A stretch of DNA of 64,000 nt from contig NZ_JASVWB010000002.1 in the NCBI RefSeq assembly GCF_030287445.1, positions 4,216,001-4,280,000 of the forward strand. Reading direction: 5' to 3'. Shown here piece after piece: positions 34,124-42,762 of this stretch (position 1 is its first letter; each line of letters opens with the position of its first letter). The stretch comes from Streptomyces sp. ALI-76-A (lineage in GTDB: Bacteria; Actinomycetota; Actinomycetes; Streptomycetales; Streptomycetaceae). The position numbers and the translations under genes are program-made. The notes beneath the pieces are model-generated. The model ran no database searches and was not told the DNA's origin. It saw nothing but the letters and a program-made list of their open reading frames with translations.

Positions 34124-35392
34124 CTATTCCGCGCTGCGCGCCGCCGACGCCGTCGCCTGGAGCTGGCCCAGGACAGCCGCCGGGCTGCCGTTCGGGGCCA
34201 CGGCCTGACCGATCCGCTGCTTGATGTCCGCGCTGACCTGCGCCCAGGACGTCTGGCCGACGGGGTACAGCTCGGAGACGGGCAGCTCGTCCAGGAACGG
34301 CTTGAGGTCCGCGTCCTGCCGTGCCGCGCTCATCGCCTGCGAGGCGGACGTCGTCACCGGCAACAGGTCGTACTCCCGCGAGAAGGCGAGCACGTTCTTC
34401 TCGTCGTACACGAAGTCGAGGAAGTCGCCGATCTGCTCGGCGTGCCCGTTCTTCCTGAACGCGGCCATCCAGTCGGCGACACCCATGGACACCTCGCTGG
34501 GCCCGTCCGTCCCGGGCATCGGCACCATGCCGAACTTCACGCCCTTGTCGGCGGCGGCCTTCATCAGCGAGGGATGGCCGTTGAGCATGCCGACGTCCCC
34601 GTTCACGAACGCGGCGAACGCGTCGGCGCGGTCGAGCCGGCCGGGCGCGACCGGCCCGGTCAGCCCCTTGCCGACGAGATCGTCCTTGAGCCACCTGAAC
34701 GTCGCGATGTTCTCCGCGGAGTCGAGGGAGTAGCCGCCGCCGGCCGTGGTGTAGCCGCCCCCGCCGCTGAGCAGCCACTGCATGGTCTCCGCCTGCGCCT
34801 CCTCGGGCCCCAGCGGCAGCGCGTACGGGTACGGCACGCCCTCCTCCTTGAGCGCCTGCGCGTCGGCGGCCAGCTCGTCCCACGTCCGGGGCGCGCTGAG
34901 GCCGGCTTCGGCGAAGAGGGTCTTGTTGTAGAAGAGCACGCGGGTGGAGGCGGCGAACGGCAGCCCGTACTGCACGCCCCTGACCTGTCCGGCCTGGGCG
35001 AGCTGGGAGACGAAGTCGGCCTGGGTGGGGATGGAGAGCAGTTCGTCGGCCCCGTAGAGGAGGTCCTGGGCCGCGTAGTCGGCGTACGCGCCGATCTGCG
35101 CCAGGTCGGGCGGGTCTCCGGCGTCGGCCATCCGCTTGACCTCGCGGTCGACGTCGTTCCAGGAGTGGACGGTGACGTCGATCCGCACGCCGTCGTGGGT
35201 CTTCTCGTACTCCTCGACGAGCGCGTCCCAGTACTTCTTCGAGCTGTTCGCCGCGCTGTCGCCGTAGTCGGCCGCGACCAGCTTCAGGGTCACCTCGCCG
35301 GAGTCACCCGTGACACCGCAGCCGCCCAGCACCGCAGCCATGCCCAGCACGGACATCACCGCGATCGTTCCCGTTCCACACCGCCGCCGCAC
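34124..35392 (-). CDS. Sugar ABC transporter substrate-binding lipoprotein
   Basis: 422 residues. Twin-basic start RRRC, hydrophobic core and lipobox LGGC give a lipid-anchored exported protein. The mature part is a family-1 extracellular solute-binding protein: KKYWDALVEEYEKTHDGVRIDVTV, DLAQIGAYADYAAQDLL, GVQYGLPFAASTRVLFYNKTLFAEAGL, and FVNGDVGMLNGHPSL. No permease genes are adjacent, so it probably shares membrane components and the MsiK ATPase. GTG start chosen for the GAGG before it; an ATG 15 codons upstream is possible. Divergent from nagK with a DasR-type site between. Confidence 0.87.
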   Translation of the reverse strand: MRRRCGTGTIAVMSVLGMAAVLGGCGVTGDSGEVTLKLVAADYGDSAANSSKKYWDALVEEYEKTHDGVRIDVTVHSWNDVDREVKRMADAGDPPDLAQIGAYADYAAQDLLYGADELLSIPTQADFVSQLAQAGQVRGVQYGLPFAASTRVLFYNKTLFAEAGLSAPRTWDELAADAQALKEEGVPYPYALPLGPEEAQAETMQWLLSGGGGYTTAGGGYSLDSAENIATFRWLKDDLVGKGLTGPVAPGRLDRADAFAAFVNGDVGMLNGHPSLMKAAADKGVKFGMVPMPGTDGPSEVSMGVADWMAAFRKNGHAEQIGDFLDFVYDEKNVLAFSREYDLLPVTTSASQAMSAARQDADLKPFLDELPVSELYPVGQTSWAQVSADIKQRIGQAVAPNGSPAAVLGQLQATASAARSAE

Positions 35393-35468
35393 TGCCAACC
35401 GCCTCAAGATCACTGATCGAAACTCTCGAAAGGTCATACATATTGCCGTACAAGGTCTACACCACGTA

Positions 35469-35484
35469 AGTGGACTAGACCTCT
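35469..35484. promoter_or_regulatory. DasR-responsive element (dre) between lipoprotein gene and nagK
   Basis: AGTGGACTAGACCTCT matches 14 of 16 positions of the dre palindrome AGTGGTCTAGACCACT. It lies 28 nt before nagK and between divergent genes. DasR, inactivated by glucosamine-6-phosphate, is known to control nagKA in S. coelicolor, so this placement is expected. Confidence 0.8.
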
Positions 35485-35512
35485 TGAGGGTCCGCAGGTC
35501 ACACTGTCCCCT

Positions 35513-36487
35513 GTGAGACATGTCATCGCCCTCGACGTGGGCGGCACCGGGATCAAGGCCGCCCTGCTGGGGGCGGCCGGCACCGCGCCCTCCGGGGGGA
35601 CGCCCCCGCGGCCCCCCGTGCTGCACCAGGCCCGCCGCGCCACCGGCCGTGAGCACGGACCGGAGGCGGTCGTCGACGGCATCCTCGACTTCGCCGCCGA
35701 ACTGCGCGCGTACGGCGTCCGCCACCTCGGCGAGCCCGCCGAGGCGGCCGGGCTGGCCGTCCCCGGCATCGTCGACGAGCAGCGGGGCGTCGCCGCCTAC
35801 GCCGCCAACCTGGGCTGGCGGGACGTGCCGCTGCGCGCGCTGCTCGGCGCCCGGCTGGGAGTCCCGGTCGCCCTCGGCCACGACGTGCGCACCGGCGGCC
35901 TCGCGGAGGGCCGGATCGGCGCCGGCCATGGCGCCGACCGCTTCCTGTTCGTGCCGCTGGGCACCGGCATCGCGGGCGCCATCGGCATCGGCGGCCGGGT
36001 CGAGGCGGGCGCCCACGGCTCCGCGGGCGAGATCGGTCACGTCGTCGTCCGGCCGGGCGGCGCCCCCTGTCCGTGCGGGCAGCGCGGCTGTCTGGAGCGG
36101 TACGCCTCCGCGGCGGCGGTGAGCGAGGCGTGGGCGGCGGTCTCCGGCCACCCCGGGGCGGACGCGGCCGACTGCGCGAAGGCCGTCGCGACGGGCGACC
36201 CGAAGGCAGCAGAGGTGTGGCAGGAGGCCGTCGACGCGCTCGCCGACGGCCTGGTCACCGCGCTCACCCTGCTGGACCCGCGAGTCCTGATCATCGGTGG
36301 CGGACTCGCCGAGGCGGGGGAAACCTTGTTCACACCGCTGCGGGACGCCGTCCGGCGACGCGTCACCTTCCAGAAGCCGCCGTCCATCGTCCCCGCGGCG
36401 CTGGGAGACACGGCCGGGTGCCTCGGTGCCGGACTGCTGGCCTGGGATCTCCTCGACCACACCGACCGTACGGAGGTAACCCCCTGA
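35513..36487 (+). CDS. nagK: N-acetylglucosamine kinase, ROK family
   Basis: 324 residues. ATP-binding start ALDVGGTGIKAALLG, LAVPGIVDEQRG, NLGWRDVPL, and the ROK zinc motif GEIGHVVV with CPCGQRGCLE. It phosphorylates GlcNAc to GlcNAc-6-phosphate, the substrate of the next gene, nagA. GTG start; a CACTGT box just upstream suggests a leaderless message. The stop codon overlaps the nagA start in a TGATG. Under a DasR-type operator. Confidence 0.92.
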   Translation: MRHVIALDVGGTGIKAALLGAAGTAPSGGTPPRPPVLHQARRATGREHGPEAVVDGILDFAAELRAYGVRHLGEPAEAAGLAVPGIVDEQRGVAAYAANLGWRDVPLRALLGARLGVPVALGHDVRTGGLAEGRIGAGHGADRFLFVPLGTGIAGAIGIGGRVEAGAHGSAGEIGHVVVRPGGAPCPCGQRGCLERYASAAAVSEAWAAVSGHPGADAADCAKAVATGDPKAAEVWQEAVDALADGLVTALTLLDPRVLIIGGGLAEAGETLFTPLRDAVRRRVTFQKPPSIVPAALGDTAGCLGAGLLAWDLLDHTDRTEVTP

Positions 36488-37698
36488 TGGCAGTCCACCC
36501 AGGGGCGCGGGGAACTGCGCGACCGGCCCCACCCGACCCGCGGCCCGCCGCCCGCGACGCGCCCCTGGTCCTCTCCGGCGCGAACGTGGTCCTGCCCACC
36601 GGAACCGTGGAAGACGGCCGGGTCAGCGTCGAGGGCACCCGCATCACCGGCACCGCCCCGGAGAACGCCCGGGTCGTCAACGTGGAAGGCCACTGGCTGG
36701 TCCCCGGTTTCGTCGACCTCCACAACCACGGCGGCGGCGGCGCCTCCTTCACCTCCGGCACGGTCGACGACGTCCTCAAGGGCATCCACACCCACCGGCT
36801 GCACGGCACCACCACCCTCGTCGCCTCGACGGTCACCGGCGACATGGACTTCCTGGCCCAGCGGGCCGGTCTGCTCTCCGAGCTGGCCGAGCAGGGCGAC
36901 ATCGCCGGGATCCACTTCGAGGGGCCGTTCATCTCCCCGTGCCGCAAGGGCGCGCACGCCGAGTCACTGCTGCGCGACCCCGACCCGGCGGAGGTCCGCA
37001 AGCTGGTCGACGCGGCGCGGGGGCAGGCCAGGATGGTGACGCTGGCCACCGAGCTGCCCGGCGGCATCGACTCCGTGCGGCTGCTGGCCGAGCACGGGGT
37101 GATCGCGGCGATCGGGCACACGGACGCCACGTACGAGCAGACGGCCGAGGCGATCGAGGCCGGCGCGACGGTCGCCACCCACCTGTTCAACGCGATGCCG
37201 GCGCTCGGCCACCGCTCCCCCGGCCCGATCGCCGCCCTCCTGGAGGACGAGCGGGTCACGGTCGAGCTGATCAACGACGGCACGCATCTGCACCCCGCCT
37301 CCCTCCAGCTGGCCTTCCACCACGCGGGCGCGGGCCGGGTGGCGTTCATCACGGACGCGATGGACGCGGCCGGCTTCGGTGACGGCCGCTATCTGCTCGG
37401 CCCGCTGGAGGTCGAGGTCAGCGAGGGCGTGGCCCGTCTGGTGGAGGGCGGCTCGATCGCCGGCTCCACCCTCACCCTGGACCGCGCCTTTCAGCGGGCG
37501 GTGACGATCGACCGGCTGCCGGTGGAGGACGTGGTGGCCGCCCTGTCCGCCAATCCGGCCCGGCTGCTCGGCATGGACGACACCGTCGGCTCCCTGGAGC
37601 CGGGCAAGCACGCCGACCTGGTCCTGCTGGACACCGACTTCGCCCTCAAGGGCGTGATGCGCCGGGGCGAATGGGTGGTGGATCCCCAACTGGGATGA
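36487..37698 (+). CDS. nagA: N-acetylglucosamine-6-phosphate deacetylase
   Basis: 403 residues, amidohydrolase superfamily. Metal and substrate residues: GFVDLHNHGGGG, IHFEGPFISP, AIGHTDATYEQ, THLFNAMPALGHR, and FITDAMDAAG (the catalytic Asp). It makes glucosamine-6-phosphate from GlcNAc-6-phosphate. Start ATG overlaps the nagK stop by one base and has GGAGG 10 nt upstream. Residues 5-23 (HPGARGTARPAPPDPRPAAR) look foreign to the family and are encoded by an intruding dispersed repeat. Confidence 0.95.
   Translation: MAVHPGARGTARPAPPDPRPAARDAPLVLSGANVVLPTGTVEDGRVSVEGTRITGTAPENARVVNVEGHWLVPGFVDLHNHGGGGASFTSGTVDDVLKGIHTHRLHGTTTLVASTVTGDMDFLAQRAGLLSELAEQGDIAGIHFEGPFISPCRKGAHAESLLRDPDPAEVRKLVDAARGQARMVTLATELPGGIDSVRLLAEHGVIAAIGHTDATYEQTAEAIEAGATVATHLFNAMPALGHRSPGPIAALLEDERVTVELINDGTHLHPASLQLAFHHAGAGRVAFITDAMDAAGFGDGRYLLGPLEVEVSEGVARLVEGGSIAGSTLTLDRAFQRAVTIDRLPVEDVVAALSANPARLLGMDDTVGSLEPGKHADLVLLDTDFALKGVMRRGEWVVDPQLG
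36501..36550. repeat. Dispersed repeat captured inside the nagA N-terminus
   Basis: AGGGGCGCGGGGAACTGCGC followed by GACCGGCCCCACCCGACCCG is the streptomycete GGGGCGCGGGGAACTGCGCGACCAGCC-type intergenic repeat, here in frame within codons 5-22 of nagA. Related to the repeat upstream of metO. Family recognition is from memory. Confidence 0.55.
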
Positions 37699-37829
37699 TC
37701 TGTCCCGCTGTTGAGGCGGCGGTTGTCCTGCGAGACTGGGACGGCCGCCGTCCGTTTGGCATGATCGACTCTTCGGACAGCCGGACAGCCGGCGCACATG
37801 GAGACGTTTTTCGGGGGAGGTCGGCCCAG

Positions 37830-38759
37830 GTGATCCTCACGGTCACGCTGAACGCGGCTCTCGACATCACCTATCGCGTACGGTCCCTGCGCCCGCACAC
37901 CTCCCACCGGGTCACGGAGGTGACCGAACGGCCGGGCGGCAAGGGCCTGTACGTGGCCCGGGTCCTCGCGGCCCTCGGGCACGAGGTGACGGCCACCGGC
38001 TTCACCGGCGGCGCCACCGGGCGCTCCCTTCAGGACCACCTCACCGCCGTCCCGCGTCTGGTGGACGCCCTGGTCCCGGCCGGCGACGCGACCCGGCGCA
38101 CGATCGCCGTCGTGGACGAGCGCACCGGCGACACCACCCAGCTCAACGAGCCCGGCCCGACCGTCACGCCCGCGGAGTGGTCCGCCTTCCAGGAGGCGTA
38201 CGAGGGTCTCGTCCCGTCCGCGGACGCGGTGGCCCTGTGCGGCAGCCTGCCGCCGGGGGTCCCGGTGGGCGCGTACGCCGGGCTGATACGGACCGCCAGG
38301 ACGGCCGGGGTGCCCGTCCTGCTCGACACCAGCGGCGAGCCCCTGCGGCGCGGGGTGGCCGCCCGCCCCGACATCGTGAAGCCGAACGCCGACGAACTGG
38401 CCGAGCTCACCGGCTCCCACGAGCCGTCGCGCGCCACCCAGGACGCCCGCCGGCGCGGCGCCCGCGCGGTCGTCGCCTCCCTCGGCACGCAGGGCCTGCT
38501 CGCCGTGACCCCGGAGGGCCGCTGGCGCGCCACCCCGCCCGCCCGCGTCCACGGCAACCCGACCGGCGCCGGCGACTCGCTGGTCGCGGGTCTCCTGTCC
38601 GGCCTGGTGGAGGGACTGCCCTGGCCGGACCGCCTGACCCGCGCGACCGCCCTCGCGGCGGCCACGGTCCTGGCCCCGGTGGCGGGCGAGTTCGACCGCG
38701 AGGCCTACGAGGAGCTGCTGGGGCGGGTGGCGGTGACGGGGGAGACCAGCGCGGCCTGA
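37830..38759 (+). CDS. 1-phosphofructokinase-family hexose kinase (PfkB)
   Basis: 309 residues, ribokinase/PfkB fold. ILTVTLNAALDITYRV at the start, RPGGKGLYVARVLAALG, VKPNADELAELTG and the catalytic GNPTGAGDSLVAG anion-hole/Asp motif. It would phosphorylate a sugar phosphate such as fructose-1-phosphate or tagatose-6-phosphate; the exact substrate is not readable. GTG with GGGGGAGG 9 nt upstream. It follows nagKA by 131 nt and may be coexpressed with amino-sugar use. Confidence 0.88.
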   Translation: MILTVTLNAALDITYRVRSLRPHTSHRVTEVTERPGGKGLYVARVLAALGHEVTATGFTGGATGRSLQDHLTAVPRLVDALVPAGDATRRTIAVVDERTGDTTQLNEPGPTVTPAEWSAFQEAYEGLVPSADAVALCGSLPPGVPVGAYAGLIRTARTAGVPVLLDTSGEPLRRGVAARPDIVKPNADELAELTGSHEPSRATQDARRRGARAVVASLGTQGLLAVTPEGRWRATPPARVHGNPTGAGDSLVAGLLSGLVEGLPWPDRLTRATALAAATVLAPVAGEFDREAYEELLGRVAVTGETSAA

Positions 38760-38781
38760 GCCGCCCGGATCCCCCACGTGG

Positions 38782-38950
38782 CTAGTGCCGCGGCAGGCAA
38801 CGTTTGCCCGTCAAGGAGCGGCGTCCGGTGCGTGCTCTCGGCGTGCCGGCCGGAAGCCCTCGTACTGGACGTACTTGGGCTTTCGTCCGGTGCGGCGAGA
38901 GGGCGTGCCGGGCGTCGCGACGGGGCGAACGTTGCCTGCCACGGCACTAG
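38782..38950 (+). mobile_element. 169-bp palindromic MITE-like element, copy C
   Basis: Same orientation as copy B, with CTAG at both ends and the same length. It fills the gap between the PfkB kinase gene and the convergent carbohydrate-binding membrane protein gene. The right-hand CTAG provides the TAG stop codon of that gene. Only 2 differences from the reverse complement of copy A. Confidence 0.85.
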
Positions 38951-39903
38951 TCCTTGACCTGTCCGGCCTTCAGCCACATCTTGTCCAGCAGGACGTCGCA
39001 CTTGTCGCCGTTCTGGCAGGAGACGGAAATGGTGTTGGTGCCCTTGCTGAGGGTGGGATACGCGTAGGTCTGGGTCCAGCCCTTCGCGTAGTCGCCCTCG
39101 CCGGCCTTCGCGAAGTTGCCCAGGTTCAGCTTGGTGCCGAACGCCTTGCCGTTGACGGTGAGCGTCATCTCCTGGTCCTTGCCGGGGACGCTGTAGCCCG
39201 CGAAGACGGTGTAGGTGCCCTCCTCGGGGATGCCGTTGACGGTCCAGGTCACCTCGGAGCCGACCTGGTTCAGGCCGGTCACGTAGACGCCGCCCTCGGC
39301 ACGGGCGCCCTCGACGTCGGAGGCGGTCACCACGCCGGGCGAGAGCCGCATCGTCTTCGCGTCGGTCTCCGGCAGGTCCGCCTGGGCGGGCGCGCTGCCG
39401 CTCGCCGACGGGCTCGGCTTGCTGCTCTGCGAGACGGTCGGCGTGCTGGACGCCTCGTTGCCGCCCGCGCTGTCGTCGTCGCCGCCGTTCATCATCGCCA
39501 CGCCGATGCCGATGACGACCGCCGCGACCACCGCGACGGCACCGATCAGCAGCCCCTTCGTGTTGGGACCGCGACGGCCGCCGCCACCGCCGTAGGACGG
39601 CTGCGGGCTCTGGGTGGTGGACGCGCCGCCCGGGAAGGACTCGGGAGCGGCGTAGTGCGTGTTCGACTGGCCGTAGGGGGCCTGGGCCTGCTGCGGGACC
39701 TGCCCGTAGGGCGCCGTCGCGGCGGCCTGGCCCTGCTGGCCGTACTGCCGCTGGCCGACGGCCCGCACCCGGTTCACGGAGTTCGGGTAGCCGTAGCCGC
39801 CACCGGACGGGGGCTGGGCCCCGTTGGCCTGCCCGTCGGCGTAGAGGTAGCCGAACGGGTCGTCGTCCTCGGGCGTGCTCGCGCCGTTGTTGCCGGCCGT
39901 CAT
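38947..39903 (-). CDS. Single-pass membrane protein with extracellular carbohydrate-binding-like domain
   Basis: 318 residues. Residues 1-110 are a Gly/Gln/Pro/Tyr-rich cytoplasmic tail (QQGQAAATAPYGQVPQQ), 117-138 one membrane helix (GLLIGAVAVVAAVVIGIGVA), 140-180 a Ser/Pro/Thr linker, and 185-318 a jelly-roll domain like CBM35 (GGVYVTGLNQVGSEVTWTV, GTYTVFAGYSV, LSKGTNTISVSCQNGD). Probably binds cell-envelope glycans. ATG with GGAGACC upstream. The stop codon is supplied by the MITE copy C. Confidence 0.8.
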   Translation of the reverse strand: MTAGNNGASTPEDDDPFGYLYADGQANGAQPPSGGGYGYPNSVNRVRAVGQRQYGQQGQAAATAPYGQVPQQAQAPYGQSNTHYAAPESFPGGASTTQSPQPSYGGGGGRRGPNTKGLLIGAVAVVAAVVIGIGVAMMNGGDDDSAGGNEASSTPTVSQSSKPSPSASGSAPAQADLPETDAKTMRLSPGVVTASDVEGARAEGGVYVTGLNQVGSEVTWTVNGIPEEGTYTVFAGYSVPGKDQEMTLTVNGKAFGTKLNLGNFAKAGEGDYAKGWTQTYAYPTLSKGTNTISVSCQNGDKCDVLLDKMWLKAGQVKD

Positions 39904-40022
39904 CCCTTGGTCTCCTCAGCGGGTGCGTGCGGATGCGATTCGTGTGGTGAGACTGGCGAGCCTACCCGCTCCTGCTGCCCCGAACGGGTGACTCGGATCG
40001 CATCAGCTCGCTGACCTGGGAC

Positions 40023-41675
40023 TCATCCCGCGCGTCTGTGTTGTTTGGGACGCGATCGTTTCTCTACGTACATCCGCTCGTCGGCCGACTTCAGCACCTC
40101 GTCCGCCGTCATCCCGCAGTGCGCCCACCCGATACCGAAGCTGGCGCCGACCCGCACGGCCCGGCCGTCCACCCGGATGGGCTGGATGATCTCGTTGCGC
40201 AGGCGGACGGCCAGGTCCTGGGCGTCCGCCCGGCCGAGCCCGTCGGCCAGGACGACGAACTCGTCGCCGCCGAGCCGGGCCACCGTGTCGCCGTCGCGGA
40301 CACCGCCGGACAGCCGCCGGGCGACCTCGATGAGGACCGCGTCTCCCGCGTTGTGCCCGAACCGGTCGTTGATCGACTTGAAGCCGTCGAGGTCGCAGAA
40401 GAGGACCGCGAGCCCCTTGGTGCCGTCGTCGCGCTCCCCCTCGGGGGCGACGGTGTGCACGTGGTGGTCGTAGGCGTCGAACGCCTCGGCGCCCGGCGGG
40501 TAGGCGAAGCCGTGGCCGTTGGAGTCGAAGGCGGGGTGCCCGAAAGCCGCGTCCACCGGTTCGAGGGCGCCCGTCTGCGTGGCCCGCCGGCACAGGCGCG
40601 AGGAGAGCCGGGAGCGCAGCTCGGCGGAGTTCGGCAGACCGGTGAGCGCGTCGTGCGAGGCGCGGTGGGCGAGCTGGAGCTCGCGGCGCTTGCGGTCCTC
40701 GATGTCCTCGACGTGCGTGAGGAGGAACCGGGGACCGTCGGCGGCGTCGGCGACGACGGAGTTGCGCAGGTGCACCCAGATGTACGTGCCGTCCCGGCGG
40801 CCCAGGCGCAGCTCGGCCCGGCCGCCCTCGGCGGACGTCCGGAGCAGGGTGCCTATGTCCTCGGGGTGGACGAGGTCGGAGAACGAGTAGCGGCGCATCG
40901 CGGACGCGGGGCGGCCCAGCAGCCGGCACAGGGCGTCGTTGGTGCGCAGGATCCGGCCGTGCTGGTCGCCGCCCATCTCGGCGATGGCCATGCCGGAGGG
41001 CGCGTACTCGAAGGCCTGCCGGAAGCTTTCCTCACTGGCGCGCAGGGCCTGCTGCTCCCTTTCGAGCCTGACCAGTGCGCGCTGCATGTTGGCGCGCAGA
41101 CGCGCGTTGCTGATCGCGATGGCGGCCTGGAACGCGTACATCTGGAGCGCTTCGCGTCCCCACGCGCCCGGCCGGCGGCCGTTGCGCGGCCGGTCCACGG
41201 ACAGCACGCCGATCAGTTCACCGCTCGCGGCGCCCTGGAGGCCCGAGGTGTACATCGGGGCGAACAGCCGGTCGGAGGGGTGCCACTCGTCCTCGAAGCG
41301 GGGCGCGGGGCCGTCGGTGTACCACTGCGGTACGTCGTCGTCGTCGAGGACCCACCCCTCGGTGTGCGGGATGAAGACGAGGTCGCCCCAGTGTTCGCCC
41401 ATGCTCAGGCGACGCTCCCAGGACTCCCGGGATCCGACCCGGCCGGTGATCAGGGCCTCGGCCGCGGGGTTGCCCGCGAAGGCGGCGACCACGAGATCGC
41501 CGTCGGGACGGACGAGGTTGACGCACGCCAGCTCGTATCCGAGGGCGGTGACCACGCCGTCCGCGACCGTCTGCAGTGTGTCGGCCAGGCTGCGGGCCGC
41601 GTTCATGTCGGCCATGACCTGGTGCAGCTGTCGCAGGGACGCAAGACGGACGTAGGGTTCCGACTCGGTCTCCAT
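40023..41675 (-). CDS. cdgB: GAF-PAS-GGDEF diguanylate cyclase CdgB
   Basis: 550 residues. A GAF domain (about 10-200), a PAS domain with PAC (215-345: FRQAFEYAPSGMAIAEMGG, WVHLRNSVV) and a GGDEF domain. The active-site motif GGDEF is intact near 468, and the inhibitory RxxD site (RDGD) lies five residues before it. There is a 60-residue low-complexity insertion between HDALTGLPN and LAVLFCDLDGFKSIND. It makes cyclic di-GMP, which controls BldD and development. Domain order matches S. coelicolor CdgB. ATG with GGGGGGAGGG upstream. Confidence 0.92.
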   Translation of the reverse strand: METESEPYVRLASLRQLHQVMADMNAARSLADTLQTVADGVVTALGYELACVNLVRPDGDLVVAAFAGNPAAEALITGRVGSRESWERRLSMGEHWGDLVFIPHTEGWVLDDDDVPQWYTDGPAPRFEDEWHPSDRLFAPMYTSGLQGAASGELIGVLSVDRPRNGRRPGAWGREALQMYAFQAAIAISNARLRANMQRALVRLEREQQALRASEESFRQAFEYAPSGMAIAEMGGDQHGRILRTNDALCRLLGRPASAMRRYSFSDLVHPEDIGTLLRTSAEGGRAELRLGRRDGTYIWVHLRNSVVADAADGPRFLLTHVEDIEDRKRRELQLAHRASHDALTGLPNSAELRSRLSSRLCRRATQTGALEPVDAAFGHPAFDSNGHGFAYPPGAEAFDAYDHHVHTVAPEGERDDGTKGLAVLFCDLDGFKSINDRFGHNAGDAVLIEVARRLSGGVRDGDTVARLGGDEFVVLADGLGRADAQDLAVRLRNEIIQPIRVDGRAVRVGASFGIGWAHCGMTADEVLKSADERMYVEKRSRPKQHRRAG

Positions 41676-41816
41676 GCTCGCCCTCCCCCCGAGACCTCGC
41701 AGCGAATCAAGGGTTCTGTTCGGCGCTTGTGGTCGGTGGTGCCCTTGCATCTTCCCCGCCACTGAATCACAGCGCGCTGCCCACTCGGTACACAGGGTCA
41801 ACAATTAGTGCCCCTT

Positions 41817-41830
41817 GTGACTCAAGTCAC
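41817..41830. promoter_or_regulatory. Perfect 14-bp palindrome in the cdgB upstream region
   Basis: GTGACTCAAGTCAC lies in the 349-nt divergent spacer between cdgB and the flavin reductase-like gene. It is flanked at about equal distance by direct repeats AACAATTAGTG and AACAATTGAGTG. TGAC...GTCA resembles BldD half-sites (TNAC, GTNA) but with a 4-nt centre instead of about 5. The rest of the spacer shows no ORF. Confidence 0.5.
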
Positions 41831-42024
41831 AGCGAAACGTGAACAATTGAGTGGGGTTTCTGCGTTTTCCCTGTGCGTTTACTGAACGTAAATTTTGTGC
41901 GGATGTGGAGACAGGACCGACGGTACACAGGGAAACTCGTCCGCGAGCCCTAGGACCGCGATCGGCCCGTGCTCGGCCCGGGGCCCGATGCGGTGCGCGT
42001 GGGGCGGAGATTAGCGTTCCGGGT

Positions 42025-42609
42025 GTGCCGAACACTCCGCCAGTCACCTCCGCCCCCGCCGTCTCCCCCGCCTCCGGGCATGCTGTGGGGGTGAGCAACG
42101 ACGAGTTCCGTGCCGCCATGTCCCGGCTGGCCTCCGGCGTGGTCCTGGTGACCGCCCGGGAGGCGTCCCTCGACCCGGACGACCCGCGGGCGCCGGTCGG
42201 CGAGGACGTCGGCATGACGGCGACGGCGTTCATGTCGGTCTCCCTGGACCCGCCCCTGGTGCTGGTCAGCCTGCGCGAGGGCTCCCGCATGGACGACCTG
42301 CTCGACGAGCAGCCCCTGTGGGCGGTGTCGGTGCTGTCCGAGAGCCAGCGGCACATCGCCGGCCGGTTCGCCATGAAGGGCCGCATCAGCGACCGCCTCC
42401 TGTTCGAGGACATCCCCTACGTCCGCGGCGAGACGACCGGCGCCCCCCTGGTGGGCGGCGCCCTGGCCACCCTGGAGTGCCGCACCGAACAACGCGTGCC
42501 GGCCGGCGACCACACCCTGGTCGTCGCCCGCGTCCTGACGGCTTCCCTGCCGAGCGCGGACGGCGGCCCGCTGGCGTATTTCCGGGGGCGGTACCGGCAG
42601 TTGGGGTGA
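42025..42609 (+). CDS. Flavin reductase-like FMN-binding protein
   Basis: 194 residues. Flavin_reduct fold: FRAAMSRLASGVVLVTARE, GMTATAFMSVSLDPPLVLVSL, HIAGRFAMKG, ALATLECRTEQRVPAGDHTLVVARV, and AYFRGRYRQLG at the end. Uses NAD(P)H to reduce FMN or FAD for a partner oxygenase, or acts alone. The GTG lies 8 nt after a TAGCGT -10, so a leaderless start is likely; a GTG 23 codons later begins the family core. Divergent from cdgB. Confidence 0.85.
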   Translation: MPNTPPVTSAPAVSPASGHAVGVSNDEFRAAMSRLASGVVLVTAREASLDPDDPRAPVGEDVGMTATAFMSVSLDPPLVLVSLREGSRMDDLLDEQPLWAVSVLSESQRHIAGRFAMKGRISDRLLFEDIPYVRGETTGAPLVGGALATLECRTEQRVPAGDHTLVVARVLTASLPSADGGPLAYFRGRYRQLG

Positions 42610-42711
42610 GGAGGCGGGCGGGCGGGCCGCCGCGGATCATGCCGGGGCGGAGTGGCCGGGCACGGCACCGGGACGCCTCGGCGTACCTCTGTTTCCGCTC
42701 ACTTATTGGCC

Positions 42712-42733
42712 GTACCCTGACAAGTCACGGTAC
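42712..42733. promoter_or_regulatory. Operator-like inverted repeat upstream of the 517-aa membrane protein gene
   Basis: GTACCCTGAC and GTCACGGTAC are reverse complements at 9 of 10 positions, with AA between. It ends 29 nt before the start codon, where a regulator could block the promoter. Regulator unknown. Confidence 0.45.
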
Positions 42734-42762
42734 GTCAGGCGTGATTTACATGGGGGGCCGTC

